The translations under genes were made by a program, and so were the position numbers. The notes under the pieces are model-generated. The model ran no database searches. It was not told the DNA's origin and worked only from the letters and a program-made list of their open reading frames with translations. Positions 9,312 through 20,139 of a stretch of DNA of 38,899 nucleotides are shown in pieces. Position 1 is the stretch's first letter. The number at the start of each line of letters is the position of its first letter. This DNA comes from Gammaproteobacteria bacterium. Lineage in GTDB: Bacteria; Pseudomonadota; Gammaproteobacteria; Pseudomonadales; Pseudomonadaceae. Where the stretch lies: positions 1-38,899 of the forward strand of contig JAAYFI010000052.1 of NCBI GenBank assembly GCA_012728315.1, written 5' to 3'.

Positions 9312-9926
9312 TTACGCCATGCCTTTCAGTGCGCGACGAATTAAGTCTTCGCTGCTTAAGCCTTCTGCAAATACGGCGCTGACCGCACGACTGGCTTCAG
9401 CAGGCTTAAAGCCTAAACCAATCAAAGCGCTCACGGCATCATTTTCTGCACTGTGCGCGTCTGTGACTGCAGAAAGCTGCGCAGGTTCCATACTCACCGA
9501 CCCAGCCAACGCTGAGCTTTGCCAATTTTTAAAACGGTCTTTGAGCTCAACCAATAAACGCTCAGCGGTTTTTTTACCCACGCCCGGCACTTTCATTAAG
9601 CGACTGGTGTCTTCGGCGTTCACGCACTGAATCAACTCATCAACGCTCAACCCTGACATCAGCGCCAGCGCCAGCTTAGGGCCCACACCATTTAAACGAA
9701 TTAACTCGCGAAACAAGGTCCGATCACGCTTAGTATAAAAACCATATAACAGTTGCGCATCTTCACGCACCACCAAATGCGTGTGCAAAATCAAAGGCTC
9801 ACCCAGCGCTGGCAACTGAAACAAGGTGGTCATAGGTACTTCTAACTCATAGCCCACACCATTGACATCCAGCAGCACATGCGGCGGCTGTTTCTCCAGT
9901 AAAGTGCCACGCAAATATCCAATCAC
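9312..9926 (-). CDS. ruvA: Holliday junction branch migration protein RuvA (GTG start)
   Basis: RuvA is the tetrameric junction-binding partner of RuvB. The 204 residues show the N-terminal OB fold ([12 protein letters not shown]...[15 protein letters not shown]). Two helix-hairpin-helix motifs follow, [18 protein letters not shown] and [19 protein letters not shown]. The C-terminal RuvB-binding domain ends [12 protein letters not shown]. The start codon is GTG at 9924-9926, with AAGGA six bases upstream. ruvC, which normally precedes ruvA in Pseudomonas, is absent from the spacer beyond. Confidence 0.97.
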   Translation of the reverse strand: MIGYLRGTLLEKQPPHVLLDVNGVGYELEVPMTTLFQLPALGEPLILHTHLVVREDAQLLYGFYTKRDRTLFRELIRLNGVGPKLALALMSGLSVDELIQCVNAEDTSRLMKVPGVGKKTAERLLVELKDRFKNWQSSALAGSVSMEPAQLSAVTDAHSAENDAVSALIGLGFKPAEASRAVSAVFAEGLSSEDLIRRALKGMA

Positions 9927-10447
9927 AGTTATTCCTTATCAGCCAAAGGCAGGAGGTACAGGCATACAGCCCAATAATATGCTGGCATTATATACAGTTA
10001 AGGATGCGCAAGCCAGAACCTACGGCCGTCTGCCGCTCCAAACGATGTAGAGCAATGATCACAGGCCTGCTGAGGGCGAACTGCAGAACAGAGAAAGGGA
10101 TTACAACAGGGCGATTCGCAACCCAACAGTCACAGTCTTTACAGGATAAAACCCACACCTAGATTAACGACTGCAACTGCTGCGCGGCTGTTTGCGCATG
10201 ACAGCAGGCCGCATGGCTCACCCCGCGGCACAGTGTTAAATGGGCATCGATTTCGCCGTCAGCCGTTTGCGCTAGAGGGGCTTGCAGTCAAACTGAAGTT
10301 GCGCGCGTAGCAGCACAAAAAACCCATCAACACAACTGGGAGCTTTTTAAGTCACTGCCAACGCACGCACACAATTTAAGCGCTGATACCTTAAGCCAAT
10401 ACAGTTCAGCGCGGAGTTTATGGTTACCCGAATCGGCTGAACGTCGG
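9927..10447. other. 521-bp spacer lacking ruvC, with a possible gene remnant
   Basis: No intact gene is visible. A minus-strand open frame of 42 codons at 10159-10287 ends in TAG and has a plausibly coding composition (for example HLTLCRGVSHAACCHAQ). It is closed upstream by TGA and another stop in the same frame, and I do not recognise it. It may be the tail of a decayed gene. Nothing resembling RuvC is present. Confidence 0.45.
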
Positions 10448-11614
10448 TTAATCACTACCAAATAAATCGCGACTGAAAACCTTATCTTGCACATCGCTCA
10501 ATTCACTGGCATAGCGATTAGCAATAATTACATCACTGATGTCTTTAAACGCTTGCAAATCCTTAATCACTCGCGAATTAAAAAAGTCGTCGCCTTGCAA
10601 TACCGGCTCATACACCACCACCTCAATCCCTTTGGCTTTAATGCGCTTCATAATGCCCTGAATCGCTGAAGCACGGAAATTATCTGAGCCGCTTTTCATC
10701 ACTAAGCGATAAATACCGACTACTTTAGGCTGCCTAGCAATCACTGAGTCTGCGATAAAATCCTTGCGCGTACGGTTAGACTCAACAATCGCTTTAATTA
10801 AGTTGCTCGGCACATTGTCATAGTTTGCCAACAACTGCTTGGTGTCTTTGGGTAAACAGTAGCCCCCATAACCAAAAGACGGGTTGTTGTAATGATCGCC
10901 AATGCGCGGATCCAAGCTCACACCTTCGATAATTTCCTTACTATTCAAACCATAGGTCTGCGCATAGGTATCCAACTCATTAAAATAGGCCACACGCATG
11001 GCTAAATAGGTATTGGAAAACAGCTTAATCGCTTCAGCTTCGGTGGAGTGAGTAAAGAGCACCGATATATCCTGCTTAAGTGCGCCTTCCAGCAAGAGGT
11101 TAGCAAACTCTAACGCCCGCTCAGATTGCTCACCAACAATAATCCGTGATGGATACAGGTTGTCATGCAGCGCTTTACCTTCGCGTAAAAACTCTGGGGA
11201 AAAAATAATATTGTCGCTGGCAAAACGCTTACGCACCTGTTCGGTATAACCCACGGGCACGGTTGATTTAATAACCACCAGCGCTCTTGGATTAATCGCC
11301 AAAACCTGCTCAAGAACCGTCTCAACAGTACAAGTATTAAAATAGTTGGTTGCGGGATCGTAATCAGTAGGCGTGGCAATCACCACAATATCAGCATCTT
11401 GATAGGCGCTGTGCGCATCCAGCGTTGCGGTAAAATCTAGGGCTTTATGGATTAAAAAGTCTTCTATATCCGCATCTTCAATGGGGGATAAGCGCACATT
11501 CAGTAACGCCACCCGCTCCGGGACAATATCCACAGCAACCACCTGATGGTGCTGCGCTAACAATATAGCGTTAGACAGCCCTACATACCCTGTTCCTGCA
11601 ACAGCTATTTTCAT
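10448..11614 (-). CDS. ugd: UDP-glucose 6-dehydrogenase
   Basis: Ugd oxidises UDP-glucose to UDP-glucuronate with two NAD, supplying capsule, exopolysaccharide or lipid A modification. The 388-residue length matches the short, E. coli-type Ugd. The N-terminal Rossmann motif is [18 protein letters not shown] and the catalytic-cysteine motif is [15 protein letters not shown] (about residue 255). [15 protein letters not shown] and [13 protein letters not shown] are also typical. A weak GGGA lies seven bases before ATG. No glycosyltransferase or polymer gene is adjacent, so its polysaccharide partner must be elsewhere or lost. Confidence 0.95.
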   Translation of the reverse strand: MKIAVAGTGYVGLSNAILLAQHHQVVAVDIVPERVALLNVRLSPIEDADIEDFLIHKALDFTATLDAHSAYQDADIVVIATPTDYDPATNYFNTCTVETVLEQVLAINPRALVVIKSTVPVGYTEQVRKRFASDNIIFSPEFLREGKALHDNLYPSRIIVGEQSERALEFANLLLEGALKQDISVLFTHSTEAEAIKLFSNTYLAMRVAYFNELDTYAQTYGLNSKEIIEGVSLDPRIGDHYNNPSFGYGGYCLPKDTKQLLANYDNVPSNLIKAIVESNRTRKDFIADSVIARQPKVVGIYRLVMKSGSDNFRASAIQGIMKRIKAKGIEVVVYEPVLQGDDFFNSRVIKDLQAFKDISDVIIANRYASELSDVQDKVFSRDLFGSD

Positions 11615-12867
11615 GTTATTTCCCTATTCGTGTGGTCGCACAAGCGCTAAGCAATATTGCTTTAAGCAACCTGTTTCTGACTGCGGCACAGTGATAAGGC
11701 GAGCACCTTAAGCGAGGGGGAAAGGCACTCATCTAGCGCTGCACAATGGTCTAGCTGCGTATTTTGGTTTTCATTTTAGGCATTGATAGATTGTCCCGTC
11801 ACGCGAAAACACGCTAGCAACCCAGAGTTGCAATAGACGAAACCAACACAGATTTTTCGAAGGGAAATATGAGAGGTTTTTCCTAGAGCCAGCAACCGGT
11901 CGCACCCTATCGGCACGCCCCCCCCTTATGCGCTAACGAACAGATACAGTTATCCATCACGGCCCATCGCAGGCCTACACACTTGCAGCACACTGTTAAG
12001 CTTCCTTGATGCCGCACCAAAGCAAATTGTTCACCCACACCCCTAGTAATCTGCACGCACGACACAGAGCCTGTGCCCCATCACAGCACCACTACGCAAA
12101 AAACGTGCACATCACCGAAAACTGTTACCCAGCAAACATACGACGTAACACTTTAGGTGGCACTCGGTAACACAATGCGTATAAGGAAAACTTTAAAAGG
12201 TGACAAAAACCCTAACAAATAACGTAACTAGTTGATTTAAAAGGAATTATCAAAAGCTGGCACGGCTTCTGCTTTATATATCCGTACAACAACAATAAAA
12301 ACACAATTGAATAATAAGAATAAGACGTAACGGCTCCAGCACAATAAGAACAACAGCATAGGAGACGCAGCTAACTGATTACTTTGCAGAGGATAGCGAT
12401 TGTAGCAACACAGATGATCCGAGAATAACAAAACTGCAGCTCATGCAGCACCCGTATCAACTGTAACAATCGCTTCAGCATTCAAAGCAATCCGTTAACT
12501 TTTCTACAGCTTAATGTGAGCTGTAACAATAAGCAGGCAGATAACAACAACAAAAATGCCGAGAATAATAAAAAAAACGCATCCAAATATTTATGAAGGG
12601 AAGCCACGCCTTCCCTTCATAATCTTATTACCCGCAGCAAACCCTCCTTTAATGACAGATAAACACATCTAAGCCGCAGCTAAACTGTTTTCCTCGTTCA
12701 CCTCGCAGTCTAGCGGTGGTAGAATCGCCAACCATGATGTGCTATCCAAACTATAATAATTCTTTTCGTTTCACCGCACGGGCTGCACTGCATTCTTTGC
12801 CGCTGACTTTGTTGCGCACAGCGTTTATGAATTTTCTTTTTGCCGCGAGTTGCAAACAGGCCCCGCT
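11615..12867. other. 1.25-kb gene-free divergent region between ugd and pcnB
   Basis: I see no gene in this stretch. From about 12170 to 12640 it is noticeably AT-rich compared with its surroundings. CTGTAACAAT occurs twice (12461-12470 and 12531-12540). A small palindrome ACAGCT...AGCTGT overlaps the second. A perfect 11-bp hairpin lies at 12593-12620, and a TATAAT box at 12752-12757 may belong to pcnB. The region could be the scar of a lost surface-polysaccharide locus, which is inference only. Confidence 0.5.
12593..12620. terminator. Perfect 11-bp hairpin, terminator-like
   Basis: ATGAAGGGAAG at 12593-12603 pairs perfectly with CTTCCCTTCAT at 12610-12620 around a six-base loop. On the minus strand a T-rich run follows about 15 bases later, and on the plus strand only a weak one. 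Neither flanking gene ends here, since ugd and pcnB diverge. It is either a terminator for an unseen small transcript or a leftover from a lost gene. Confidence 0.4.
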
Positions 12868-14244
12868 ATGCTAAAAAAGTTTTTTAAACCCTTTCGCTTT
12901 ACCCGCAAACGCAAAGATTCCGACAACCCCACAGTGTTGGATGCCCATGAGCATCGCTTAAGCAGCGCAGACTTTAGCCGCAATTCAGCTAATGTCGCGG
13001 TACGCCTTCAGCATGCGGGTTTCCAAGCTTACTTGGTCGGCGGCTGCGTGCGCGATTCATTACTGGGTGTTACGCCAAAAGACTTTGACGTCGCGACCAA
13101 CGCCACCCCCGAACAAGTGCGCCATGAGTTTCGCAATTCACGCATCATTGGCCGTCGCTTTAAGTTAGCGCATGTGCATTTTGGTCGTGAAATCATTGAA
13201 GTGGCAACATTTCGTAGCGACCACTCACAAAGCGATGATGACAATAACGACCACTCCGCGCACGATGCCAGTGGCCGTATTTTGCGTGATAACGTCTACG
13301 GCAACATGGAAGAGGATGCGCAACGCCGCGACTTCACCATGAATGCACTGTACTACGATGTCAGCAACGAAAAAGTCTATGACTACAGCACCGGTTTTGC
13401 CGATATCAAGCGCCGTTTAATCCGCTTAATTGGCGATCCAGAGCAGCGTTATTTAGAAGACCCGGTACGCATGCTGCGCGCCGTGCGCTTTGCCGCCAAA
13501 CTCGACTTTACCATTGAACCCAGCACGGCTGAGCCTATCCGCCGCCTCGCGCACTTATTGCGTGATATCCCTGCTGCACGTCTATATGAAGAAGTCCTTA
13601 AGTTGTTTCTCAGTGGCTATGCCGAGCGTACTTATGAATTGCTCTGCGAATACGACTTGTTTGCCCAGCTGTTCCCTGGCACCGCTAAGGCACTGTTAAA
13701 ACAACCCGCCTATGTTGATCGCTTGCTGCGCAATGCCTTTAAAAACACCGATAAACGCATTGCTAATGACCGCCCGGTAACCCCAGCATTTTTATTTGCC
13801 GCGCTGCTGTGGCCGGTACTCACTCAGCGCTCACAGAGCTTACAACACGACGGCATGCATCCCATTCCTGCCGCACAAGAAGCCGCACACCAAGTGTTAC
13901 TTGAGCAGGTATTGCGCGTTGCCGTACCCAAACGCTTTAGCATTCCCACACGCGAAATTTGGGACCTGCAAGAACGCTTACCGCGTCGCGCTGGCAAACG
14001 TGCTGACACACTACTGGCCCACCCTCGTTTTCGCGCCGCCTATGATTTTTTATTACTGCGTGAAAGTGCTGGCGAAGACACCGAAGGCCTGGGCCAGTGG
14101 TGGACCGAGTATCAAGACGCCAGCGACAGCCAACGCCGTGCCATGATTGGCGCGCTATCCAGTTCTGGCGCTAAGCCTCGCAGCAAACGCCGGCGCAAGC
14201 CACGCACCAGCAAGCCGCTACATGCGCAACAGGATCAGCTCTGA
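12868..14244 (+). CDS. pcnB: Poly(A) polymerase I
   Basis: PcnB adds 3' poly(A) tails that mark RNAs for decay. The nucleotidyltransferase core shows LVGGCVRDSLLGVTPKDFDVATNA and EIIEVATFRSD, followed by RDFTMNALYYD and EDPVRMLRAVRFAAKL. The C-terminus is strongly basic (KPRSKRRRKPRTSK). I choose the ATG at 12868, giving 458 residues beginning MLKKFF. A TTG six codons earlier is possible, but neither has a strong ribosome site. The stop overlaps the folK start in TGATG. Confidence 0.95.
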   Translation: MLKKFFKPFRFTRKRKDSDNPTVLDAHEHRLSSADFSRNSANVAVRLQHAGFQAYLVGGCVRDSLLGVTPKDFDVATNATPEQVRHEFRNSRIIGRRFKLAHVHFGREIIEVATFRSDHSQSDDDNNDHSAHDASGRILRDNVYGNMEEDAQRRDFTMNALYYDVSNEKVYDYSTGFADIKRRLIRLIGDPEQRYLEDPVRMLRAVRFAAKLDFTIEPSTAEPIRRLAHLLRDIPAARLYEEVLKLFLSGYAERTYELLCEYDLFAQLFPGTAKALLKQPAYVDRLLRNAFKNTDKRIANDRPVTPAFLFAALLWPVLTQRSQSLQHDGMHPIPAAQEAAHQVLLEQVLRVAVPKRFSIPTREIWDLQERLPRRAGKRADTLLAHPRFRAAYDFLLLRESAGEDTEGLGQWWTEYQDASDSQRRAMIGALSSSGAKPRSKRRRKPRTSKPLHAQQDQL

Positions 14245-14780
14245 TGGAACAGGTGTACATTGGTTTAGGCAGTAATCTAGCAGCGCCTGAACAGCAATTG
14301 GACGCGGCACTGCACGCCTTAGCACAGTTGCCAGATACGCGCTTAGCTGAGGTGTCGGCCTATTACTCAAGTGCACCTCTAGGCCCTGCGGATCAGCCGC
14401 GCTACACCAATGCCGTGGCACGACTAGACACCCAACTGGCACCCCATATATTGCTTGACCACTTACAAGCCATCGAGCTGCAGCAAGGACGCGAACGCAA
14501 AGCAGAACGCTGGGGTCCTCGCACTTTAGATTTAGATATTATACTGTTCGGTGAACGTATCATCAGCGATGAGCGCTTGTCTGTGCCGCATTACCATATG
14601 CAGGCACGACCTTTTGTTTTATTACCACTAGCCGAACTGTGCCCTGCTGATTTCCAGCTACCCGATGGCCGCCAGCTTGCGGATTTATTAAGTCATTGCC
14701 CTGTTGATCCAACACTGCAACGCTTGCATACTCCTCAGCTTTCAGCCATTTCATCGGTCGATCCAGATACAGATGATTGA
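14244..14780 (+). CDS. folK: HPPK, folate pathway pyrophosphokinase FolK
   Basis: FolK transfers pyrophosphate from ATP to 6-hydroxymethyl-7,8-dihydropterin in folate synthesis. The 178-residue protein has the N-terminal VYIGLGSNL motif, [19 protein letters not shown], and the signature [15 protein letters not shown] with its metal-binding aspartates. [17 protein letters not shown] follows near the C-terminus. It overlaps the pcnB stop by one base and precedes panB by 74 bases, so folate and pantothenate synthesis share a transcript. Confidence 0.97.
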   Translation: MEQVYIGLGSNLAAPEQQLDAALHALAQLPDTRLAEVSAYYSSAPLGPADQPRYTNAVARLDTQLAPHILLDHLQAIELQQGRERKAERWGPRTLDLDIILFGERIISDERLSVPHYHMQARPFVLLPLAELCPADFQLPDGRQLADLLSHCPVDPTLQRLHTPQLSAISSVDPDTDD

Positions 14781-14854
14781 CTTACAGCCAAGCCATCAGG
14801 ACTATAACACCCCTGATGCGAGTACCCTTCAAGGTACCAAAGAGGACTTCCTGC

Positions 14855-15655
14855 ATGTCTGATGTCACCTTGACAACTTTATTAGAACTTAAAAAACGTG
14901 GCGAAAAAATAGTCATGCTAACCTGCTATGACGCCACTTTTGCCGCCACCGCTTGCAGCGCTGGCGTAGAAATTTTATTGATTGGCGACTCCCTTGGCAT
15001 GGTTTTACAAGGCCATGACAGCACCTTGCCGGTCAGCATCGAGGATATGGCCTACCACACCGCTGCGGTGAAACGCGGCAATAAAGGTGCGCTGATTCTA
15101 AGCGATTTGCCTTTTATGAGTGCAGCCACCCTTGAGCAAACCTACCAAAGCTGCGCCAAACTTATGCAAGCCGGCGCACATATGGTCAAGCTCGAAGGCG
15201 GTGCTTGGCTGGCTGAGACCGTCAGTTTACTCGCCGAACGCGGCATTCCAGCCTGCGTGCATCTGGGTTTAACCCCACAATCGGTGAACGTTTTCGGTGG
15301 TTACAAAGTACAGGGGCGCGGTGAAGAGCAAGCGCAAAAAATGCTCGATGAAGCCATTGCCCTTGAACAAGCCGGCGCTGCTTTGCTGCTATTAGAGTGC
15401 GTACCCAGCGCGTTAGCCGCGCATATCAGCCGTGCCGTAAGTATTCCAGTGATCGGCATTGGCGCAGGCCCCAATACTGACGGCCAAGTGCTGGTGCTCC
15501 ACGATATGCTGGGTCTATCCTTAACCGGTCGCACGCCCAAGTTTGTCCGTAATTTTATGTCAGGACAAAACAGCATCTCTGACGCTATCAGCTTGTACAG
15601 CCGTTCAGTCAAAGATCAATCATTCCCTGCCCCAGAGCACGAGTTCCACGCATGA
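14855..15655 (+). CDS. panB: Ketopantoate hydroxymethyltransferase PanB
   Basis: PanB makes ketopantoate from alpha-ketoisovalerate and 5,10-methylene-THF, the first committed step to pantothenate and CoA. I start it at the ATG at 14855, giving 266 residues ([20 protein letters not shown]), with AGAGGA eight bases upstream. An upstream in-frame ATG at 14777 adds 26 residues with no family character. Motifs include [54 protein letters not shown] and [17 protein letters not shown]. The stop overlaps the panC start. Confidence 0.96.
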   Translation: MSDVTLTTLLELKKRGEKIVMLTCYDATFAATACSAGVEILLIGDSLGMVLQGHDSTLPVSIEDMAYHTAAVKRGNKGALILSDLPFMSAATLEQTYQSCAKLMQAGAHMVKLEGGAWLAETVSLLAERGIPACVHLGLTPQSVNVFGGYKVQGRGEEQAQKMLDEAIALEQAGAALLLLECVPSALAAHISRAVSIPVIGIGAGPNTDGQVLVLHDMLGLSLTGRTPKFVRNFMSGQNSISDAISLYSRSVKDQSFPAPEHEFHA

Positions 15656-16500
15656 ATACCGTACACACGCTGCCGCAGTTGCGCGCGGCCATTGCCCAAG
15701 CACGCAGCGCAGGCCAACGCATCGCCCTCGTCCCGACCATGGGCAATTTGCATGCCGGACACATCGCCTTAATTAAACACGCCGTTGCGCGTGCTGATTT
15801 TGTCGTGGCTAGCATTTTTGTTAATCCGCTGCAGTTTGGCCCTAATGAAGACTTAGACAGCTACCCGCGTACCCTCGCCGCCGACCAAAAGCAACTGCTG
15901 GAAGCCGGTTGCAGCTTACTCTTTAACCCAAGCCCAGAAGAGATGTACCCACAGGGCATGGCGCAGCATACCAATGTCAGTGTCCCAGGCGTCTCTGAAG
16001 GCTTATGCGGCGGCAGCCGGCCTGGTCATTTTGATGGTGTAGCCACAGTGGTCTGCAAACTGTTGAATATGGTGCAACCTGATATGGCTCTGTTCGGCGA
16101 AAAAGATTTCCAGCAACTGGCGGTGATCCGCAAAATGGTGGCTGACCTCAATATCCCCGTGCAGATATTGGCAGTGCCTATTGTGCGTGATCACGATGGT
16201 CTCGCATTATCCTCCAGAAATGGGTATCTTAACGCGCAACAACGTGCCAGCGCCCCTGCGCTGTACCGCAGCATGCAGGCCGTTCAAGCACAAATAAAAA
16301 ATGGCCGTCGTGATTACGCAACGCTCTTTGAGCAGTTCAAACACGACCTACAAGCCGCGGGCTTTCGCCTCGACTATGTAGAACTGCGGGATGCGCACAG
16401 CTTAAAATTAGCCGATGCACAAAGCACCCAGTTGGTATTATTAGCCGCAGCGTATCTCGGCACTACACGCCTGATCGACAATCTGATCTTTGATCTGTAA
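15652..16500 (+). CDS. panC: Pantothenate synthetase PanC
   Basis: PanC joins pantoate and beta-alanine, using ATP through a pantoyl-adenylate. The 282-residue protein has the ATP-binding HIGH-like motif [13 protein letters not shown]. The conserved [40 protein letters not shown] and ALSSRNGYL (KMSKS equivalent) are also present. It is coupled to panB by a four-base ATGA overlap. Confidence 0.97.
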   Translation: MNTVHTLPQLRAAIAQARSAGQRIALVPTMGNLHAGHIALIKHAVARADFVVASIFVNPLQFGPNEDLDSYPRTLAADQKQLLEAGCSLLFNPSPEEMYPQGMAQHTNVSVPGVSEGLCGGSRPGHFDGVATVVCKLLNMVQPDMALFGEKDFQQLAVIRKMVADLNIPVQILAVPIVRDHDGLALSSRNGYLNAQQRASAPALYRSMQAVQAQIKNGRRDYATLFEQFKHDLQAAGFRLDYVELRDAHSLKLADAQSTQLVLLAAAYLGTTRLIDNLIFDL

Positions 16501-16515
16501 TAACGACAGACGCTA

Positions 16516-16542
16516 AGCCCTAGCACACCAGCGCGTAGGGCT
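16516..16542 (+). promoter_or_regulatory. Stem-loop between panC and panD
   Basis: AGCCCTA at 16516-16522 pairs with TAGGGCT at 16536-16542 around a 13-base loop. It lies just upstream of the panD ribosome site (AGAGGA). There is no T-run after it, so it is not a simple terminator. It may be an mRNA-processing or stability element within the pan operon. Confidence 0.35.
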
Positions 16543-16567
16543 GCGCCGAGTCAAAGAGGAAAACACC

Positions 16568-16948
16568 ATGCAAAGTATTATGCTCAAAGCAAAACTGCAC
16601 CGAGCAATTACCACCCACGCCGTTGTGGACTATGAAGGCTCATGCGCCATTGATGGCGACTGGTTAGATATGTCTGGGATTCGTGAATACGAGCAAATCG
16701 ATATTTATAACGTCAGCAATGGCGAGCGTTTCACCACCTATGCCATTCGCGGCGAAGCCGGTTCGAAAATTATTTCCGTCAACGGTGCCGCAGCGCATAA
16801 AGCCGCAGTCGGCGATATTTTAATTATTTGCGCATACTGCCTGTATGACGAAAACGAGCTGGCCACCCATGAGCCACGTTTACTCTACATGGGTAAAGAT
16901 GGCTCCCTCAGCCACAGCAGTAACGCCATTCCGGTGCAGCTGGCCTAA
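16568..16948 (+). CDS. panD: Aspartate 1-decarboxylase PanD
   Basis: PanD makes beta-alanine from aspartate and is matured by self-cleavage to a pyruvoyl enzyme. The 126-residue proenzyme has the cleavage site YEGSC, with Gly24-Ser25 numbered from the chosen start, exactly the family position. That supports the ATG at 16568 over a second ATG at codon 5. AGAGGAAAA precedes the start. It completes panBCD, so the operon makes pantothenate from alpha-ketoisovalerate and aspartate. Confidence 0.97.
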   Translation: MQSIMLKAKLHRAITTHAVVDYEGSCAIDGDWLDMSGIREYEQIDIYNVSNGERFTTYAIRGEAGSKIISVNGAAAHKAAVGDILIICAYCLYDENELATHEPRLLYMGKDGSLSHSSNAIPVQLA

Positions 16949-16969
16949 AGTACGCGACACGCTATTCTG

Positions 16970-16993
16970 GGTGGCACGCTGCCACCTGGTTTT
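16970..16993 (+). terminator. Weak terminator-like hairpin after panD
   Basis: GGTGGC at 16970-16975 pairs with GCCACC at 16981-16986 around five bases, followed by TGGTTTTC. The short stem and short T-run suggest partial termination between panD and pgi. Confidence 0.4.
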
Positions 16994-17021
16994 CTAAGTT
17001 TCTATCAGCAGAGTCGGTGTT

Positions 17022-18686
17022 ATGACCCACTATCAGCAACCGCTTGATGCCTCACAACATCCCGCTTGGCAGCAACTGCTCAAGCAACGTGAGGTCATGC
17101 AAGATTTTCGTATGCAGGACGCATTTGTTGCAGATCCACAGCGCTTCCAACGTTTCTCTTTAAACCATGATGGTTTACTGCTGGACTTCTCGAAAAACCT
17201 GTTGGATGACACCACTCTGGATTTACTGATGCAGCTGGCCGAGCAAAGCCAACTGCGTACCGCCATCGCGGCCTTATTTAATGGTGAGCCGGTCAACGCC
17301 TCTGAGCAACGCCCAGCCTTGCACACCGCCTTACGGCGTCCCATTGGCGACCAATTAATGGTCGATGGCGAAGATTTAATTCCGCTGATTCATGGCGTGC
17401 TCAATAGCATGACCGAATTAGTGAACCGTATTCACAATGGTTTGTGGCGCGGTTACAGCGAAAAACCCATCACCGATATTGTTAACATTGGTATTGGCGG
17501 CTCATTTTTAGGCCCGCAGTTGGTTTCCGAAGCTTTATTACCCTTTGCTCAACAAGGTGTGCATTGCCACTTTTTAGCCAATATTGATGGCAGTGAGTTT
17601 CATGAGCTGAGCAACAGCCTCAATGCTGAAACCACCTTATTTATTGTGTCCAGTAAATCCTTTAATACCCTGGAAACTTTAAAAAACGCCCAAGCGGCGC
17701 GCAGCTGGTATTTAGCTCAAGGCGGCACAGAAGCCTGTGTCAACCGCCACTTTATTGCGGTTTCAAGCAATATTGAAGCCGCGGTCGAGTTTGGCATTGC
17801 CCCTGAAAATATTCTGCCGATTTGGGACTGGGTGGGCGGCCGTTATTCACTCTGGTCAGCCATCGGCCTACCCATTGCGCTGTCCATTGGCATGTCCAAC
17901 TTTAAAGAATTACTGGCCGGTGCGTGGAGTATGGATCAGCATTTCCAAAGCGCGCCTTTTGCCGAAAATATGCCCGTCATTATGGCCATGCTGGGCATTT
18001 GGTACAGCGACTTTTGGCACGCACAAAGCCACGCCATTTTGCCTTACGATCACTACCTGCGAAACTTTACCCAGCACTTGCAACAGCTGGATATGGAGTC
18101 CAATGGCAAGCATGTCCGTCAGGATGGCTCAGCCCTGAGCTACCCTAGTGGTTCTATTATTTGGGGTGGTGTGGGCTGTAACGGCCAACATGCTTACCAC
18201 CAATTGCTGCACCAAGGCACTTTATTGGTACCGGCAGACTTTATTGTACCTGTGGTCAGCCATAACCAAATTGCCGACCATCACCAATGGTTATACGCCA
18301 ACTGTTTATCGCAAAGCCAAGCCTTGATGCAAGGCAAAAGCCGCGCGCAGGCGGCGCAGGAACTCCGTGAGCAAGGCTTAGCTGAAAGTGAAATTGAGCG
18401 TTTAGCGCCACATAAAGAAATCCCCGGCAACCGCCCAAGCAACACCTTGGTGCTCGAACGTATTTGCCCGCGTCGACTGGGCGCGCTGATTGCTTTGTAT
18501 GAGCATAAAGTCTTTGTGCAAAGTGTCGTTTGGGGCACCAATGCCTTTGACCAATGGGGTGTTGAACTGGGCAAAGTACTCGGCGAAGATGTGTACCAAC
18601 GCTTAACTGGGCAGCCGCCTAGCAGCAGCACCGATGCGTCCACCCAAGGCTTAATCAACTTCTTTAGAAATCGCCACCGCGGCTAA
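17022..18686 (+). CDS. pgi: Glucose-6-phosphate isomerase
   Basis: Pgi interconverts glucose-6-phosphate and fructose-6-phosphate. The 554-residue protein matches the large bacterial form. It shows [21 protein letters not shown], the signature [20 protein letters not shown], the catalytic-glutamate region [11 protein letters not shown], and the C-terminal [25 protein letters not shown]. The pan-pgi linkage is the usual Pseudomonas arrangement. Confidence 0.98.
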   Translation: MTHYQQPLDASQHPAWQQLLKQREVMQDFRMQDAFVADPQRFQRFSLNHDGLLLDFSKNLLDDTTLDLLMQLAEQSQLRTAIAALFNGEPVNASEQRPALHTALRRPIGDQLMVDGEDLIPLIHGVLNSMTELVNRIHNGLWRGYSEKPITDIVNIGIGGSFLGPQLVSEALLPFAQQGVHCHFLANIDGSEFHELSNSLNAETTLFIVSSKSFNTLETLKNAQAARSWYLAQGGTEACVNRHFIAVSSNIEAAVEFGIAPENILPIWDWVGGRYSLWSAIGLPIALSIGMSNFKELLAGAWSMDQHFQSAPFAENMPVIMAMLGIWYSDFWHAQSHAILPYDHYLRNFTQHLQQLDMESNGKHVRQDGSALSYPSGSIIWGGVGCNGQHAYHQLLHQGTLLVPADFIVPVVSHNQIADHHQWLYANCLSQSQALMQGKSRAQAAQELREQGLAESEIERLAPHKEIPGNRPSNTLVLERICPRRLGALIALYEHKVFVQSVVWGTNAFDQWGVELGKVLGEDVYQRLTGQPPSSSTDASTQGLINFFRNRHRG

Positions 18687-18788
18687 ACGGGTCGCGGCGG
18701 CACAGCGTTAAAAACTTACCCAGCACTGACAAACCCAACAAAAACTTATATCAGTGCTTCTTCAACCCCCAATCCAAGGATCGATCCT

Positions 18789-19967
18789 ATGCATGACGTT
18801 GTTATTGTTGCCGCCACACGCACAGCCGTTGGCAGTTTCCAAGGCAGTTTAGCCCGTATTCCAGCGCCCGAACTGGGTGCGGTGGTGGTGCGCAGTTTAC
18901 TCGAGCAAACAGGTATCGCCGCTGATCAAGTCGATGAAGTCATCCTTGGTCAAGTGCTCACTGCCGGTAGCGGTCAAAACCCAGCTCGGCAAACGGCTAT
19001 CCATGCAGGCCTACCTTTTAGCACGCCGGCCTTTACGCTGAATAAAGTCTGCGGCTCCGGATTAAAAGCCTTGCACTTGGCTGCGCAAGCCATTCGTTGC
19101 GGCGATGCTGAGATTGTTATTGCCGGCGGCCAAGAAAATATGAGCCTGTCCCCTTATGTGATGCCTGGCGCACGCACTGGTTTACGCATGGGCCACAGCA
19201 CAATGGTCGACACCATGATCGAAGACGGACTCTGGGATGCATTCAATGATATTCACATGGGCATCACCGCGGAAAATCTGGTTGAAAAATACAATTTAAC
19301 GCGCCAGCAACAGGATGCATTTGCCGCAGCGTCACAACAAAAAGCCGTGCAAGCCATTGCCGATGGTCGTTTTGTCAATGAAATCACACCGGTGAGCATT
19401 CCACAGCGCACTGGTGAGCCACTGATTTTCAACACCGACGAACAACCTCGCGCCGGCACCAGCGTAGAATCACTGGCCAAATTGCGCCCCGCCTTTAAAA
19501 AAGACGGCTCAGTCACCGCCGGTAACGCTTCCTCACTGAATGATGGTGCGGCAGCCGTACTGCTGATGAGCGCAGAAAAAGCTCAAGCCTTAGGCCTGCC
19601 GGTGTTAGCACGCATTGTCGCCTATGCCAATGCTGGTGTTGATCCAACAATTATGGGAATTGGCCCCGTTGCAGCAACACAAAAATGCCTCAGCAAAGCC
19701 GGCTGGACTGTTGCTGACCTTGATTTAATTGAGGCCAACGAAGCCTTTGCGGCACAAGCCTTAAGTGTCAATCAAGAGCTCGGCTGGGATACGGATAAGG
19801 TTAACGTTAATGGTGGTGCCATTGCCATTGGTCACCCAATTGGCGCATCAGGCTGCCGTATTTTAGTGACTTTGTTGCATGAAATGCTGCGTCGCGATGC
19901 CAAAAAAGGCTTAGCCACCTTATGCATTGGTGGCGGTCAGGGCGTAGCGCTCGCCATTGAGCGCTAA
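18789..19967 (+). CDS. atoB: Acetyl-CoA C-acetyltransferase (thiolase II)
   Basis: A biosynthetic-type thiolase that condenses two acetyl-CoA to acetoacetyl-CoA or runs in reverse. The 392 residues include the acyl-accepting Cys88 ([12 protein letters not shown]), the substrate-loop region [12 protein letters not shown], the catalytic His motif [18 protein letters not shown], and the second catalytic Cys near 379 (TLCIGGGQG). AAGGA lies upstream of the ATG. It is monocistronic by position. The symbol could equally be phaA, as no PHB genes or CoA-transferase are nearby to decide. Confidence 0.93.
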   Translation: MHDVVIVAATRTAVGSFQGSLARIPAPELGAVVVRSLLEQTGIAADQVDEVILGQVLTAGSGQNPARQTAIHAGLPFSTPAFTLNKVCGSGLKALHLAAQAIRCGDAEIVIAGGQENMSLSPYVMPGARTGLRMGHSTMVDTMIEDGLWDAFNDIHMGITAENLVEKYNLTRQQQDAFAAASQQKAVQAIADGRFVNEITPVSIPQRTGEPLIFNTDEQPRAGTSVESLAKLRPAFKKDGSVTAGNASSLNDGAAAVLLMSAEKAQALGLPVLARIVAYANAGVDPTIMGIGPVAATQKCLSKAGWTVADLDLIEANEAFAAQALSVNQELGWDTDKVNVNGGAIAIGHPIGASGCRILVTLLHEMLRRDAKKGLATLCIGGGQGVALAIER

Positions 19968-19982
19968 CTTCTTGCCATTAGA

Positions 19983-20038
19983 CTGCCGTTGGCCTCTACC
20001 ACGCACGCTGTAGAGGCCAACGGCAGTAGCGTTTTGCC
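19983..20038 (+). terminator. Strong intrinsic terminator after the thiolase gene
   Basis: A perfect 17-bp stem, 19983-19999 (CTGCCGTTGGCCTCTAC) with 20010-20026, encloses a 10-base loop. A short T-run (GTTTTG) follows soon after. The stem is long enough to work as a terminator for the thiolase gene and to insulate the DUF748 gene downstream. Confidence 0.8.
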
Positions 20039-20139
20039 CCTCAGCGCTGTCGCTGTCTGTGCCAGCAGCAATAAGGTTCTACTGTTCTGTGCATTTTTTG
20101 CATACACTGTACATACCGCAGACTTGAGGAGACGCAGCG

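Noticed and set aside
12237-12431. 64-codon hydrophobic frame in the ugd-pcnB spacer
   Set aside because: Composition follows the AT-rich DNA, there is no good ribosome site, and no family is recognisable.
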